The notes under the pieces were generated by a model that was given only the letters and a program-made list of their open reading frames with translations, made no database searches and was not told the origin of the DNA. 64,000 bases of DNA from Hibiscus mutabilis. Lineage: Eukaryota > Streptophyta > Magnoliopsida > Malvales > Malvaceae. Position numbers and translations under genes: made by a program. The first letter of the stretch is position 1, and each line of letters opens with the position of its first letter. The stretch spans positions 9,796,001 to 9,860,000 of the forward strand of contig CM033752.1 of assembly GCA_019671005.1 (NCBI GenBank), written 5' to 3'. Positions 36,070 through 47,410 of the stretch are shown piece after piece.

Positions 36070-37995
36070 TGTCTAGCGAATACGAGCCCGTGTGTTTAAG
36101 TTGTACTCTTTCAAGACTAGAATTTGAATGGTGTGCCCTGTGTTCGCGTGTGTCGCTGGTTACGACATTAAGATAGATTCGACCGCGGTCGTAAGGGTCG
36201 TGATGATGCCGATTCCTTGGAGGATGATTCTGAGATCAAAGTTATCTAAGATGTTAAGCTTGGGCTTATGAAGGAATGAAGGAGTTGAGGGTGTGCCCTC
36301 CTCCCATCGCTTGAGAAGTAATCATAGTTAGGTGCCGTAAGTTACCTTGAAGCCTTGAGTTCATGGTGAGAACTTCTTGTGGTGAGATTCTACGTATTAG
36401 TAGATGACCCTTATGGAACGGATAAGAGGACTTACTTTTGATTGACTAGTGGTAGAGTGTCGATCCGGGGTCCCATCATTTAAAGTAAGTGAGCCTTAAT
36501 GGTGGGTACCATGTGATGGGGATGTAGCACGCCTGGCAGATATGCGTTTCTATTAATGTGGAGAGGTATATGATGGTTGTAAGGTCCCAAGTACGCTCCT
36601 AGTAAGCTGAAGGCCTTGAGATCTCGAGCAAGGTATGCTTGTTGTGGTCATTTATAGTAGTGGCCGGAGGAACATCGTGAGTTTTTCGTGAGGCGATGCT
36701 TGAGTAAGGCTTGAGGATACGTGATTGACAGGTGCAATGGAGTTATCTTCCAAATGAATTTATATGATCTTCGCCACCGGTTGTTGTCCGGTCATGAGCC
36801 GGCTTGAGATGACAAGTGTAGTGTTGGAAGCCTCGAGGTTTCAGGGAAACCAAACCCAAGGTATTGGGAAGGACAACTATCACCTTCTGAATGTGGTTCA
36901 GACCAACTGAGTTGGCAGCCCGAGATTGACCAAGGAGGGTCGTGAAGGGAGCCATATTCCTTTAAAGAGAGGAGTATTATTGTTACGAATTTAAGTATAG
37001 TAAAAAGGGGGTTAAGAAAGGGTGACCTGATCAATCAAATTGATGGTTAATGAACACTCAGAGGAATCTGAGGATGACGTGGAATAGTCTTAAGGAAATC
37101 CTATCTGTATCGTCTTTTTCTTAAGGGCAATGCATACAAATGGTGAGAGACCGTTGAGTTAGGACCACAGACTGTTTTCTCAACATGGGATATTCCTTGG
37201 GTGAGTCAGGAAAAAGGTGTGGCAGTGAAGCTCTTATGAAGAAGATGAGGGATCAATTCTTGCAGTCAGTTTCAGGTGTCAAACAGTGTTAGGTATGAAT
37301 AAGATTTTTCTACGGTTGAGCCATTATACCCTAACGTTAGTTGCTACTGAAGAGTAAAGGTATATGAGGTTTAGACTTGGATTAGAGAGCCACCTATAGA
37401 TACGTGTAACAACGGGTTTACTTGGGACATTTTTAGGGTTAGATGATTGTGGGAAGGCACTCAAATAACTTTAGGGTCAACGTTGAGTCAGGTTGAGGAT
37501 TCCATAAGCCGCGTTGTGGGACCCGGGACATCATGATATTCTTTTTCAGGTTCCATTGAGAGGTTTCGTGCAGAGTGGAGATTAAAGAGAGTTGTTACAG
37601 ATCAGCTATCGAGGGTTGGTTAGAAATCTAGATTGAGGGTTGTAGAGAGCTCTTCATTTTTTCTTAAACGGGGAGTGTTGATTGTTTGGTCAGAGCGTCT
37701 CTTCCACCAGTTTATGAGTGCTATGGCCGACATCGCCTTAGGGTATGCTGCTGCTTGAGAAAGTTGTTATGAGTGCTAGACATCGAGTTGCATGATAAAT
37801 GATTGCCCAGTAAAAGATGAGTGTGCGTCCGTTCAGTCTCTGAGATCGACTCTTTCTTGGTGCAGTTTGGGTTCCTTGAGAGGTGGTACTAGACTATTGC
37901 CAGAATATTAGGGTGGGAGTCATGTAAAGCCCATCGTTAGAGTTATTGCGCGAGCTTTTGTTAGATAGTTTCTCGTTTGGGCCATAAATGATAAT
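36070..37995 (+). other. Outer element internal region, left part (decayed)
   Basis: Internal DNA of the outer element up to the Athila/Tat-like insertion. The first 1 kb gives no recognisable protein in any frame; the ORFs on the minus strand at 36743-37034 match nothing I know. A Gag remnant occupies about 37020-37820. Nothing further is recognised from 37820 to 37995. Confidence 0.7.
37020..37820 (+). pseudogene. Decayed Gag of the outer element
   Basis: Frame fragments resembling a Ty3/gypsy capsid are visible at about 37115-37191: FLKGNAYKW, a stop, then ETVELGPQTVFSTWD. This corresponds to the conserved L-x-G-x-A-x-x-W segment of retrotransposon gag domains. About 650 nt further on, 37765-37806 reads CYEC, stop, TSSCMINDC. 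It has the exact spacing of a C-x2-C-x4-H-x4-C nucleocapsid knuckle, but the histidine is now cysteine and position 5 is a stop. Multiple stops and frame changes separate the two. Identification rests on motif spacing and position in the element, so the call is good for gag and weak for clade. Confidence 0.65.
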
Positions 37996-39531
37996 TGTTG
38001 CGCGTAATAAGTGCTACGCAATTGTGCAAGTATACACGTCACAAGTAATAAAGTGATACGAGTATCAAGTATCATCTCCACAGGGATTGGTTTGGGCCAC
38101 TTTGCTTAAGTTACTACATTGGAAAAGAAAAACACAAGTAGGTGATTGTAGGAATTATAACTAATGAGTAAACTAAGAGCAATAAACTAAAAGAATAAAT
38201 GAAATCAAAATAGAGGGAATAGGCTAGGTTATCGTGAGTTGAGATGTGATAGCTGATTGGATCGTCTTGGTAAAAGAGTGCAATGGCAACTCAGTTGCCG
38301 TGGCAACTTGCGCAGCGGGATTGCCTTGGCAACTAATCGACGGTTGCCTGGGCAACTGGCTAGGCGGCTGGGCAGCAGCTTCAAGGTTCGGCGGAGCGTT
38401 CTTCAATGGTTTCTTCTTATCCCTAAGTCGAAACTCTAGCTATTCGTGCATGCCTTGATAATACATCTCTGCGTGAATCAAGGGTGAACAACAACCAATC
38501 TTGCGCTCCTTTTAACCGTTGAAATCCTTAACTTATTCCTAAGCCGGATTAATCTTCACCATCAATAGATTGAATAAAACCATACTCATTCGTTTCTTGA
38601 ATCTAACTCTCCCGATATTAGATAAATAGATAGAATTACGAGATCCTCTCCCAATTCACTCGCAAACAAGAATAAAAACCAAGAATGAGTAAACCTTGAA
38701 TTGAAAGTGCAAACTCTTATTACCTAAACAAAATCCAATTGTTTCTCACAACAACAAAACACAATATCCCCAACCAATCAAGTTAGTTCATGGTTGGGTT
38801 CAAAAGATATACAAGGAATAATCCCCAAACCATGAATCTAATAGAAGCAAAGAAGAAGAAGAAGAAATCGATCAGCCCTCTTTAGAAAATCTCTCAATCA
38901 AACTCTCCCTCCAAGATTTCTCCCTTGTCGAAATCTCTCCCTTCTTCCCCCTTTGGAGTTGACGGCATGGTCTTGAATTTATAGGGCTAGGTCAAAGTCT
39001 TTTTTGAGGAGGAAGTTAAGTTGGAATTAAATTATCTTTAAAGAATATAATTCTTTATTATATTTAAATTCCTTCTAGATCTTCTCCTATCTTTTTGGGA
39101 TTTAATTTCTCTTTGACCTTTTCATGGAAATCAAACTCCTTTGGGATTTAACTTTGCTCCACGTCATCTTGGGCTTATCTAGTCATCAATTTCGACTACC
39201 ATATCATCTTATCCCTTATTGAAAATTTCTTGGCAACGAGCTCGGCATCTCCATCATGTATTGCCCTGGCAACTACGTCGGCATCTCCTTCATGCATTGC
39301 CCTAGCAACTGGTTCTAGCCTTGTTTAGGAAAGTGATTCTGCACACACACAAAAACACACCAAAGCAACGTCTTTTTCCACAAAAATCACCAAGTTATGT
39401 AATCAAGCTCAACGGTGGAAAGAAACATGAATTAATGCATGAATGACTAATTATGCAACTAATATGAGCATAAGTCTAACAATATTATGAGTAAAAAGGG
39501 TAATAAAAATTGTACTTTTGAACACTTATCA
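37996..39531 (-). repeat. Athila/Tat-like element 3' LTR
   Basis: 1536 bp, nearly identical to 42471-43983 except for indels between short direct repeats (for example 22 bp more here around CATCTTGGGCTTATCTAGTCATC at 39166). It contains palindromic TTGCCNNGGCAA motifs near 38296-38360 and 39230-39310. The ORFs of 60-81 codons in both LTRs (38224-38458 and 42648-42945) recur only because the LTR is duplicated. Confidence 0.9.
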
Positions 39532-40315
39532 CACCCCCAAACTCGAACTATTGCTTGTCCTCAAGCAATGCAAACTAACAATTACCTGCCAAGACTTTAA
39601 TCATCAAAGACATGCTTCAAACTTGAATTCAAACCTCGAAACCGTGGCACAAAGTGTGATCACCTTTTAATTTTTCGAATAGCACAAAAATTACCCGAAA
39701 TCAAACTATAATGCTTGTGACAATGTGTGTGCGTAGTTGTGTACAAGTTGATTTTCAAGATTCTATGTGAACAATAGGCTTTTATCAATTTAATTACCGG
39801 GGCATTTATTTTTATTTTAACTAGAGCCAATTTCGGGCACCTCTAGCAAAGTAAGCAATTTCTCATTTTAGTTTAGTCGACTAGAGCCAATTTTGGGTAC
39901 CTCTAGCGATTCTTTAATGTGCATTAACTACTAGAGCCAATTTCGGGCACCTCTAGCAAGAAAGTGCATTTACTACTAGAGTCAGTTTCGGGCACCTCTA
40001 GCAAAAATTTAACTTTTAATTTTCAATTTTAAATTTACCCAAATTTTAAGCAACCTAAGTTCACTAAGTTTCTTTCAATCAACAAGCCACAACCGTGTAA
40101 AAAAATTCAGCATCATAGTAAAATTCTAAGTTCTTTTCAAGAAATCCTAAAATTAAAGGTTCTTTCAATTAAGTGCAGTGACAAAAATTCATCATTGGGT
40201 ATTCAACAAGTCTTAAGAAATTAAATCCAATTAAAGGCATGGCAAGTAACATATGCAACCTATATGTGATTGCTAAAGATGAATGCAACTAAACATGAAA
40301 CTAACTAGAAACCAA
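39532..40315 (-). other. 3' untranslated region between two purine tracts
   Basis: Non-coding stretch between the distal tract next to the 3' LTR (39532-39541; TTTGGGGGTG on the minus strand) and a second one at about 40316-40330 (AGTTTGGGGGGTG on the minus strand). It contains four hairpin-like repeats at 39821-40001 and is otherwise AT-rich without a gene. Confidence 0.75.
39821..40001. repeat. Four CTAGAG...CTCTAG hairpin repeats
   Basis: Copies of the 26-mer pattern CTAGAGCCAATTTCGGGCAC+CTCTAG at 39821-39846, 39881-39906, 39931-39956 and 39976-40001. The ends are inverted repeats (CTAGAG and CTCTAG). Spacers of 19-34 bp are unrelated in sequence. Non-coding region of the Athila/Tat-like element. 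Confidence 0.9.
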
Positions 40316-40330
40316 CACCCCCCAAACTCG
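40316..40330 (-). promoter_or_regulatory. Internal polypurine tract with GAGGACAATGC signature
   Basis: On the minus strand, CATTGAGGACAATGC is followed shortly by GAGTTTGGGGGGTG (plus strand CACCCCCCAAACTC at about 40317). This pair is typical of the end of pol in Athila/Tat elements. A second similar tract lies directly against the LTR at 39532. Confidence 0.7.
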
Positions 40331-40409
40331 AGAGAAGCATTGTCCTCAATGCATGTAAAAGTGAAACAAAATTTAAAAGAAACTAAATGAAATGAGTTAG
40401 TCAGAGAGG

Positions 40410-42356
40410 TCGTCACCTTAAGTGATAAGTTTCCTTCATGCCATTTGCTTGATTCATTTTTCGGTCGGTGGTTGACTGCTTGTGGCTGGTACTGCGTGAA
40501 TAGCATTGCTTTGATTTGATCCATGTTTGCCGAGGCAGGTTCACTTGCCTGGGCATCAATAGTTTTCGAAGCCATTGTTGTTGCCTGGGCATCGCCAGTT
40601 TCTGTTGCCGTGGTAACTGCTGAGGTAGTCGCCGGGGCATCCTCTGTTGCGATTGCTGTGGCAAGTAGTCGACAGGGAATTTCTTTATCGTGGTGGTTGT
40701 GAGTCTTGTTGTGGAAAAGAAAAGAAAACAAAGAAAACCTGAAAACTAAAGATAATGAAGACAAATAAAATAAAATATCTCCTAAAAATTCCAAAAATAA
40801 AATAAAATAAAGTTCCAAAAATTAAAATCAAAAATTAAAAATTCTTAGAAAGAGCATTTTTCATGCATCTTCTAATGTTATTGTATATTTGAGAAAACTT
40901 GAGGAGAGTTGTTTCTGATACTTCTTATAGTCCATCTGCACCCTCTATCGAGTGACAATATTGTCCAAAAGGAATTGGGGCAATGTGCTCGCAGCTACTC
41001 CCCTTTGTGTTACCATGGTGGAGGTGTCTTTCTTTCGTGTTCCCTTGTAGTCCATGCACATCTTCCAACTTGCTACTATTCCTGAAGTAACAAATATATT
41101 AATAGGAAAAATTATATCCATTCCCAACCATTCAACTACCTCATTCTTGTCGACTTCTATCATGGTTGGATGTAGCCTTTGTTGTCGTAGCAATTGCTGC
41201 TCAAGCCAATTGTCGTGGCAATCAGTCGCCAAAATTTGCTATAAGTTAAGGGAAAAACCAATTTTCTGAAAAGCTTCACGAATCCAAACTCCTTTTTCTT
41301 TTGGCCTCTCAAACATCTCCATCAGTAAAGATTTCGATGGCTTCAAATCTACCAACATCGGTTCCTTAAGACATACCTGCAATGGACGAGGTGAGTTTTT
41401 AAAGAATTCAAAAGGTTCAACCATTACCTGCTCATATTCCATTGGCAAAGTATTATCATCTCGTTGATCTTGCATGTGGTCATGCAATTGCCGTGGCAAC
41501 TGTAGATGAAAGCAATCTACAGATTCCTGCTTCAACATCAACGTTATAACCTTCTGGGCATCAGGTTCCTCAGAATTTGCTGTAGTATTGTTGTTCTCAG
41601 CTTCACTGAGTGTTGTCGCGGCATTGCTCTATTCAGGCTCCTCAATCATTGCCGAGGTAATTTGTTGCTCAGGCTCATCATGTGTTGGGCGGTCTCTTTC
41701 ATTGGCAGGCTCTTGACTTGGAGGTTTTAGTTGTTCCTCACACATCAGAGAGCTTTCCTTGCATTGTTCATTGTCCTTTTGCCTTGGGACTTCAGTATCC
41801 CTAGGAATGAATTGTTGGTGCATGTTATCCATGACATATGTGGATCTCCTCAATTGATCTTCTGAATCCCCCAAGGTTGCATCCCACTGAGCTATCCTCG
41901 TATCCATGGACTTTGATAGCTCTCGAATCTCTTTAATTGATCCGTCAAGTCTAGCCAAGGAAGCTAGCAACGTTTCCTCCAAGGAATTGGAATGCTCTTG
42001 AAAAGGACTACATTGCCATGACATATCTGTTGCTGCGGCAAAATTGTTATGGTAAAACAATTTTGAGCTTTTTGACCATACCATGAAGAATTTTGCTGTT
42101 GGTTCCCTCTATGGTCCTCCATGTAGTCATATGCACCGAAAATGTGAGGGCAATTTTCAAACACATGATGTTCTCCACACATAGCACAAGATTTTTCCAC
42201 GGTATAGGCTCTTTGGTCTTTTCTCGGTTGGTATAGGTAATCATCAAAGGGTGCAAGAAACTCTTGATTGGATTGATTCATATCTTCCAACATCAACTCT
42301 CGAATAGATTGGCTTTTATTTCTCGACATGTTGATGTCCCTTAACTTGTAGTACAC
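40410..42356 (-). pseudogene. Gag remnant of the Athila/Tat-like element
   Basis: Minus-strand fragments. 42356-41964 starts near SRNKSQSIRELMLEDMN and has the knuckle CAMCGEHHVFENCP (C-x2-C-x3-H-x4-C) about 60-75 codons in, followed by an N/Q/Y-rich part (RGNQQQNSSWYGQ). 42084-41629, in another frame, has a likely coiled coil (SLEETLLASLARLDGSIKEI) and FIPRDTEV, matching the gag C-terminal layout of Athila-like elements. 41541-41239 and 41232-40945 are further fragments I cannot place. Fragment 40664-40413 is rich in L/MPRQ tetrapeptides. The large capsid domain normally ahead of the knuckle is missing, since only about 100 bases separate the primer site from the first ATG. No pol catalytic motif is present. 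Confidence 0.68.
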
Positions 42357-42447
42357 CTATTTTTTTTGATAAAACAAACAAAAAGAAAAGTTAGTAAAAC
42401 TAAGAGGAAAAATGCAATAACAAAAACAACTAACACCAATTGCCAAT

Positions 42448-42464
42448 CCCCAGCAACGGCGCCA
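42448..42464 (-). promoter_or_regulatory. Primer binding site, tRNA-Asp type
   Basis: Plus strand CCCCAGCAACGGCGCCA. The 3' end of plant tRNA-Asp(GTC) is CCCCGGCAACGGCGCCA, so 16 of 17 bases fit. It lies six bases inside the 5' LTR (42471). Confidence 0.88.
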
Positions 42465-42470
42465 AAAACT

Positions 42471-43983
42471 TGTTGTGCATAATAAGTGCTACGCAATTGT
42501 GCAAGTATACACGTCGCAAGTAATAAAGTGAAACAAGTATCGGGTATCGTCTCCACAAGGATTGGTTTGGGCCACTTTGCTTAAGTTACTGCGTTGGAAA
42601 AGAAAAACACAAGTAGGTGATTGCAGGAATTATAACTAATGAGTAAACTAAGAGCAATAAACTAAATGAATAGATGAAATCAAAATAGAGGAAATAGGCC
42701 AGGTTATCGTGAGTTGAGGTGTGATAGCCGATTGAATCATCTTGGTAAAAGAGTGCAATGGCAACTCAGTTGCCGTGGCAACTTGCGCAGCAGGATTACC
42801 TTGGCAACTAATCGACGGTTGCCTGTGCAACTGGCTAGGCAATTGTTTGGGTGGCTGGGCAGCAGCTTCAAGGTTCGGCGGAGTTTTCTTCAATGGTTTC
42901 TTCTTATCCCTAAGTCGAAACTCTAGCTATTTGTGCATGCCTTGATAATACATCCCTGCGTGAATCAAGGGTGAACAACAACCAATCTTGCACTCCTTTT
43001 AGCCGTTGAAATCCTTAACTTATTCCTAAGCCGGATTAATCTTCACCATCAATAGATTGAATAAAGACCACACTCATTCGTTTCTTGAATCTAACTCTCC
43101 CGATATTAGTTAAATAGATAGAATTACGAGATCCTCTCCCAATTAACTCGCAAACAAGAATAAAAACCAAGAATGAGTAAACCTTGAATTGAAAGTGCAA
43201 ACTCTTATTACCTAAACAAAATCCAATTGTTTCTCACAACAACAAAACACAATAACCCCAACCAATCAAGTTAGTTCATAGTTGGGTTCAAAAGATATAC
43301 AAAGAATAATCCCCAAACCATGAATCTAATGGAAGCAAAGAAGAAGAAATCGATCAGCCCTCTTTGGACAATCTCTCAATCGAACTCTCCCTCCAAGCTT
43401 TCTCCCTTGTCAAAATCTCTCCCTTCTTCCCCCTTTGGAGTTGACGGCATGGTCTTGAATTTATAGGGCTAGGTCAAAGTCTTTTTTGAGGAGGAAGTTA
43501 AGTTGGAATTAAATTATCTTTAAAGAATATAATTCTTTATTATATTTAAATTCCTTCTAGATCTTCTCCTATCTTTTTGTGATTTAATTTCTCTTTGACC
43601 TTTTCATGGAAATCAAACTCCTTTGGGATTTAACTTTGCTCCAAGTCATCAATTTCGACTACCATATCATCTTATCTCTTATCAAAAATTACCTTGGAAA
43701 CTAGCTCGGTATCTCCTTCATGCATTGCCCTGGCAACTACATCGGCATCTCCTTCATGTACTACCCTGGCAACTGGTTCTAGCCTTGTTTAGGTAAGTGA
43801 TTCTGCACACACACAAAAACACACCAAAGCAACATCTTTTTCCACAAAAATCACCAAGTTATGTAATCAAGCTCAACGGTGGAAAGAAACATGAATGACT
43901 AATTATGCAACTAATATGAGCCTAAGTCTAACAGTAATATGACTAAAAAGGGTAATAAAAATAGTACTTTTGAGCACTTATCA
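42471..43983 (-). repeat. Athila/Tat-like element 5' LTR
   Basis: 1513 bp; boundaries TG...CA on the minus strand, flanked by the primer site on one side and ATAAC on the other. Compared with the 3' LTR it lacks 22 bp at a GTCATC direct repeat (near 43646) and about 12 bp at a CATGAAT direct repeat (near 43891), and has an extra 12 bp near 42839. Single-base differences are scattered. Confidence 0.9.
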
Positions 43984-45755
43984 ATAACCTTACTACCGAG
44001 GATGTACCAGATGAGGATGTCTTGTTTTGATTTTTGGTTCGTTGATAACGGTTTGAGTTCTTGTTCTACCATGACGATACTTTTTGTTGAGGGAATCTAA
44101 TGATAAGTTCCTCGAAGTTGATGTCAGATTTGTAAATTGTGGATTGATAAGTGTTGGTAGGTAAGAGTTTCACCATAGGTAGTACCGGTACGATGTGTAG
44201 CTTGGTTTTCAAGTAAGAGTCTCGATGTTGGGGTTGGAATAAATCAGTCGTTGGTGATGTGCGTGAAGAATCTTTATCTCTCTAGCTTGTGTGACGTGTT
44301 CCTGTGATGATAGTTCAAGGTAGGCCTCGTAGATTGCAAAACGTTCTTGGTCTGCGTAGTTAATGCCAGGTTGAAAGTCTATAATTTTTGAACGGTGGAT
44401 GTGTAAGAGAATTTTGGTATGCCTATTATGGATGAGTGGGCTATCATCCTGGTCATGAATTAGAACTCATGATTGGAGATACGTCGAGTCCGGTAATTGT
44501 ATCCATCACCTTATAGTTTGGAATCAACAAAACTTCTTGCGTATTGACTCCTTGGAGGAGAGTATTTGCGGGCAATGTCACCAAGGGATTCACCTTGGGA
44601 TTTACGTGTGTCGGTATGACAAGATGTAGAGGCATTGGTGTTTGTAGGGCGATGTATAACGATTGGGGACCGTTGCCTATTCTCTAGGGTTGATAATCTT
44701 GTCAATGTTGAAGAGTTATGAGATTCTGTAAGGTCTTTTGGAGGTTGGGCCTCGTAAATCAAAGGTTTTAGGGAAATTGTGATAAGGATTGGGTTTAATG
44801 CAATAGTTGGGCTCACGTCGGTGTTGTTATAAGCTCAAGTTTAATGTTTTAAGGGTTGTTTTATCGGGTATAAGGTGGATTGTTTCCTGTATGGTAATTA
44901 GTGAGAAGTTCCTCTAAATAGCTTATTGAAAGGTGAGCTTTTGGTTATGGTGGAGTGGAATTGGATCCTCGTACTATAATGGATTTTATCGAAAGAATCG
45001 CTATGAAAATTCTTGAGGACGTTAAAGTTTTTTCACAATCGTTAGTAAGAATTAGGTGGTTGGTTTAGAAGATGGTGTTCGAACCTTTAAGGATAGTTTG
45101 ATGGGTTCAATCCCTGGTAGAGCTTGTTTGTGGCAGCAGTTTCCTTTTAGAACCAAAGTGGCTTGGCTAGTGGAATCGTTTGATCATGGATTCGTGCCTG
45201 TTTTTGTAGTAGTGGGTTCAAGTAAATGAGGTGTTCAGCTCCGTCTTAGTTGACCAAGTCGAGGGAGAAGGTGTTGATTTCAAGATAGTTTGGCGGTGGA
45301 GCTTGATTGATGGAGTTCGTCAGTTCTTGAACACATGAATCATGATGTTGTTAATAGTTGAAGAAGTGCCCGGTAATGTACCTTCGAAGAAGTGTCGCGT
45401 TTCGATCACGGAAGATGGATGAATTTGAGAGTTGGAAGTGCGGGAAAAAGTAAAGAGGTTGTTATTCGTGATGCGATGCCTTTGGAGTGAGTTCGGTGGA
45501 GCGATGTCTGATAGTGCTATTATGGTTATCCGTTGCTGTTTTGCTCTTAGGTTTGTTATGAGTTTAGCTCTGGATGTTGGGAATGAATTGTTGAAGAGTC
45601 TTGTGTAGAGTTGAGAATTTATGTCAAAAGGGTTGGATATAAAAGTATTGTGCAGAAAACCTAGGGTCGTGTTGCATGTATGGTTGAGAGGATGGTTAGA
45701 TCATCCGCAGTTGCATCCCCTTCCCTCGATTAAATTTCGAGGACGAAATTTCTTT
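43984..45755 (+). other. Outer element internal region, right part (decayed)
   Basis: Internal DNA between the Athila/Tat-like element and the 3' purine tract. I find no RT, RNase H or integrase motif in any frame. The only reliable signal is the distal AAATTTCGAGGACGAAATTT (about 45732-45751), the usual end of a gypsy polyprotein. The minus-strand ORF 44511-44816 resembles nothing known to me and is not called. Confidence 0.7.
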
Positions 45756-45768
45756 AAGGAGGGGAGAG
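45756..45768 (+). promoter_or_regulatory. Polypurine tract, outer element
   Basis: AAGGAGGGGAGAG followed by T and then the 3' LTR start TGTAACAACCC at 45770. Confidence 0.88.
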
Positions 45769-46502
45769 TTGTAACAACCCAAATCTCGGAGTCAGCTTAA
45801 CTCGAGGCGTGGGCCTCGCCTTTGGGCTGTGATGTTGGGCCCTTGGGAGTCTCTTTGGGCATGTCTTAGGATCTTGGGCTTGGGTTGTTGGGCTAAGGTG
45901 AAGGTAAGAAGGGTAAATGGGTAAAACCATAATTGAAGACAAGAGAGCTGATGGGAGGACTTTATTTTCTGTAAAAAATAGAGTAAGTGAGGTCATCTTG
46001 GTCCCCCTTATTCCCTCTCTCGCCCATTTCCATCTTCCACACAAGCTCCCTCATGTTGAAGGTCAAATCTTTGAGAGTCTGAGTAAGAATCTCATTTGGA
46101 GCAAGAAGGGAACTTTGTTCAGCATCTCAAGATCTTCTACCCAAGGTAAGATTCATTTGGAATGGTGAGGGAAGATGTTTTGCTGGGTTGAAGAAGAAGA
46201 ACGAGAATGGGTTCTTGAAGGCCTCTTCATCAGCTTTAATCCAAGGTTAGTACACCACTAACTCCTTTGAATTCCTGCAGCTCATAAAGATAGGCTTTGT
46301 GCATGATTTGGGTGTTTATGGTTTGATATGCTTGGTTGACCTCTTTAATGGCAAAATATGGGTTTGATGTTTTAAGGCTTAAAATTGGTAAAAATCCACT
46401 TAATACTATCATCATAACTTGTAGGAATGGTTTAGGGTTTAACCTTGAGGGTTAAATAGGGTTTCTAGGTGAAACCCGTACTCAGAGTTCAAAAATTGGG
46501 AT

Positions 46503-46878
46503 CGCGTACCGATACTGGGATAGAGTATCGATACGCCTTAGTGTAGAAGGGGGAAGGGTTGTGAGGGGAGTACCGGTACGCGGTAAGAATTCTAGTAACG
46601 CTTTTGCATACCGGTACGTATGGGGCGTAACGGTACGCATTGTTACATTGCCTGGGGGAGGCTTAGCGTACCGGTACGCGTGGATAGGAGTATCGGTACG
46701 GTTATAGATCAGTATGGGGCGATCCTAGTACCGATAAGGAGTATAGGTACAGGCTGGGCGTATCGGTACAACTTGAGGGTTCAATTCTTTCGAATCTAAA
46801 ATGAGTATCGGTACTCATGGCTGAGTATCGGTACCTAGAGGGGAGTACCGATACCCATATATGAGTATCGATATTCGC
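46503..46878 (+). repeat. Array of GTACCGGTAC-like palindromes in the LTR (3' copy)
   Basis: Same array as 34355-34741. Some sites differ between copies (ATACCGGTACTG against GTACCGATACTG at the left end), but most keep the (C/T)GGTAC core. One 17-base spacer segment with an extra site (AGTATAGGTACAGG) occurs only here. Confidence 0.8.
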
Positions 46879-47410
46879 TGGGCAATCTGCCCAAGAATTT
46901 CGAGGTTGCGTTTGGAGGTTCTACAATTTGAGGCAAAGGGCCTAGAGGGTCTATTAAGGTGTAAAATGAATATTAAAACTGATAAATGGAGATTTAAATC
47001 CCCTATATGAAATAAATGGCTAATAACTCATTATCATTAGTAAACTGTGTAAGGTGGTAACCCATAGGGATCCTAGGTGGATCGTTGATGCTGTGGGGTA
47101 ATCTAGGCCCTTGTTGTTTGCGGAAAGGGAACCTATAAGGTTAAGTCTTATCGAATAATAAGATAAAATAATGAGGACGGCTAATGTGTACCTTCATAAC
47201 ATACTAATGAATAGATAAGCTCAATAGGGTGGTATAATAATTTATAGAAACCATAACATAATAATTCATAACCTTGTGTCGAGGTTAAGTGTTGTGTGGC
47301 GACTAGTGTCCTTGATATGTGGTGATAGGACGCCTAGATAGTCGAGTCATCCCTTGTTGTTGGGATTTGGATACCCTAAGTGTGTTGCAACACCTTGAAG
47401 ACTCCCGAAT

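Larger units (their letters stand above)
37996..43983 (-). mobile_element. Athila/Tat-like non-autonomous LTR retrotransposon, minus strand
   Basis: A 5.99-kb element nested in the outer element. LTRs lie at 37996-39531 and 42471-43983, on the minus strand beginning TGATAAGTG and ending in ACAACA. Flanks are ATAAT on the left and ATAAC on the right, a target duplication with one mismatch. Next to the right LTR the plus strand reads CCCCAGCAACGGCGCCA, which read on the minus strand is a primer site for tRNA-Asp; this sets orientation. The 2.94-kb internal region holds a gag fragment with a C-x2-C-x3-H-x4-C knuckle and the CATTGAGGACAATGC-AGTTTGGGGGGTG signature seen near the 3' end of Athila/Tat elements. 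No protease, RT or integrase was found. It is therefore non-autonomous. Confidence 0.87.

Noticed and set aside
36743..37034. Overlapping minus-strand ORFs of 70 and 80 codons
   Set aside because: Opposite to the element's coding direction, no recognisable motif, no start context; treated as chance.
38224..38458. ORFs of 60-70 codons with counterparts at 42648-42945
   Set aside because: They recur only because they lie in the two LTRs of one element. Ends and frames differ between copies.
40273..40818. 181-codon minus-strand ORF beginning with a hydrophobic stretch
   Set aside because: It runs through the purine tract and the GAGGACAATGC signature of the Athila/Tat-like element. It looks like a fortuitous frame over decayed sequence, although its middle contains the L/MPRQ-encoding repeats in another frame.
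44511..44816. 101-codon minus-strand ORF
   Set aside because: Inside the decayed internal region of a plus-strand element; no similarity recognised and no domain.
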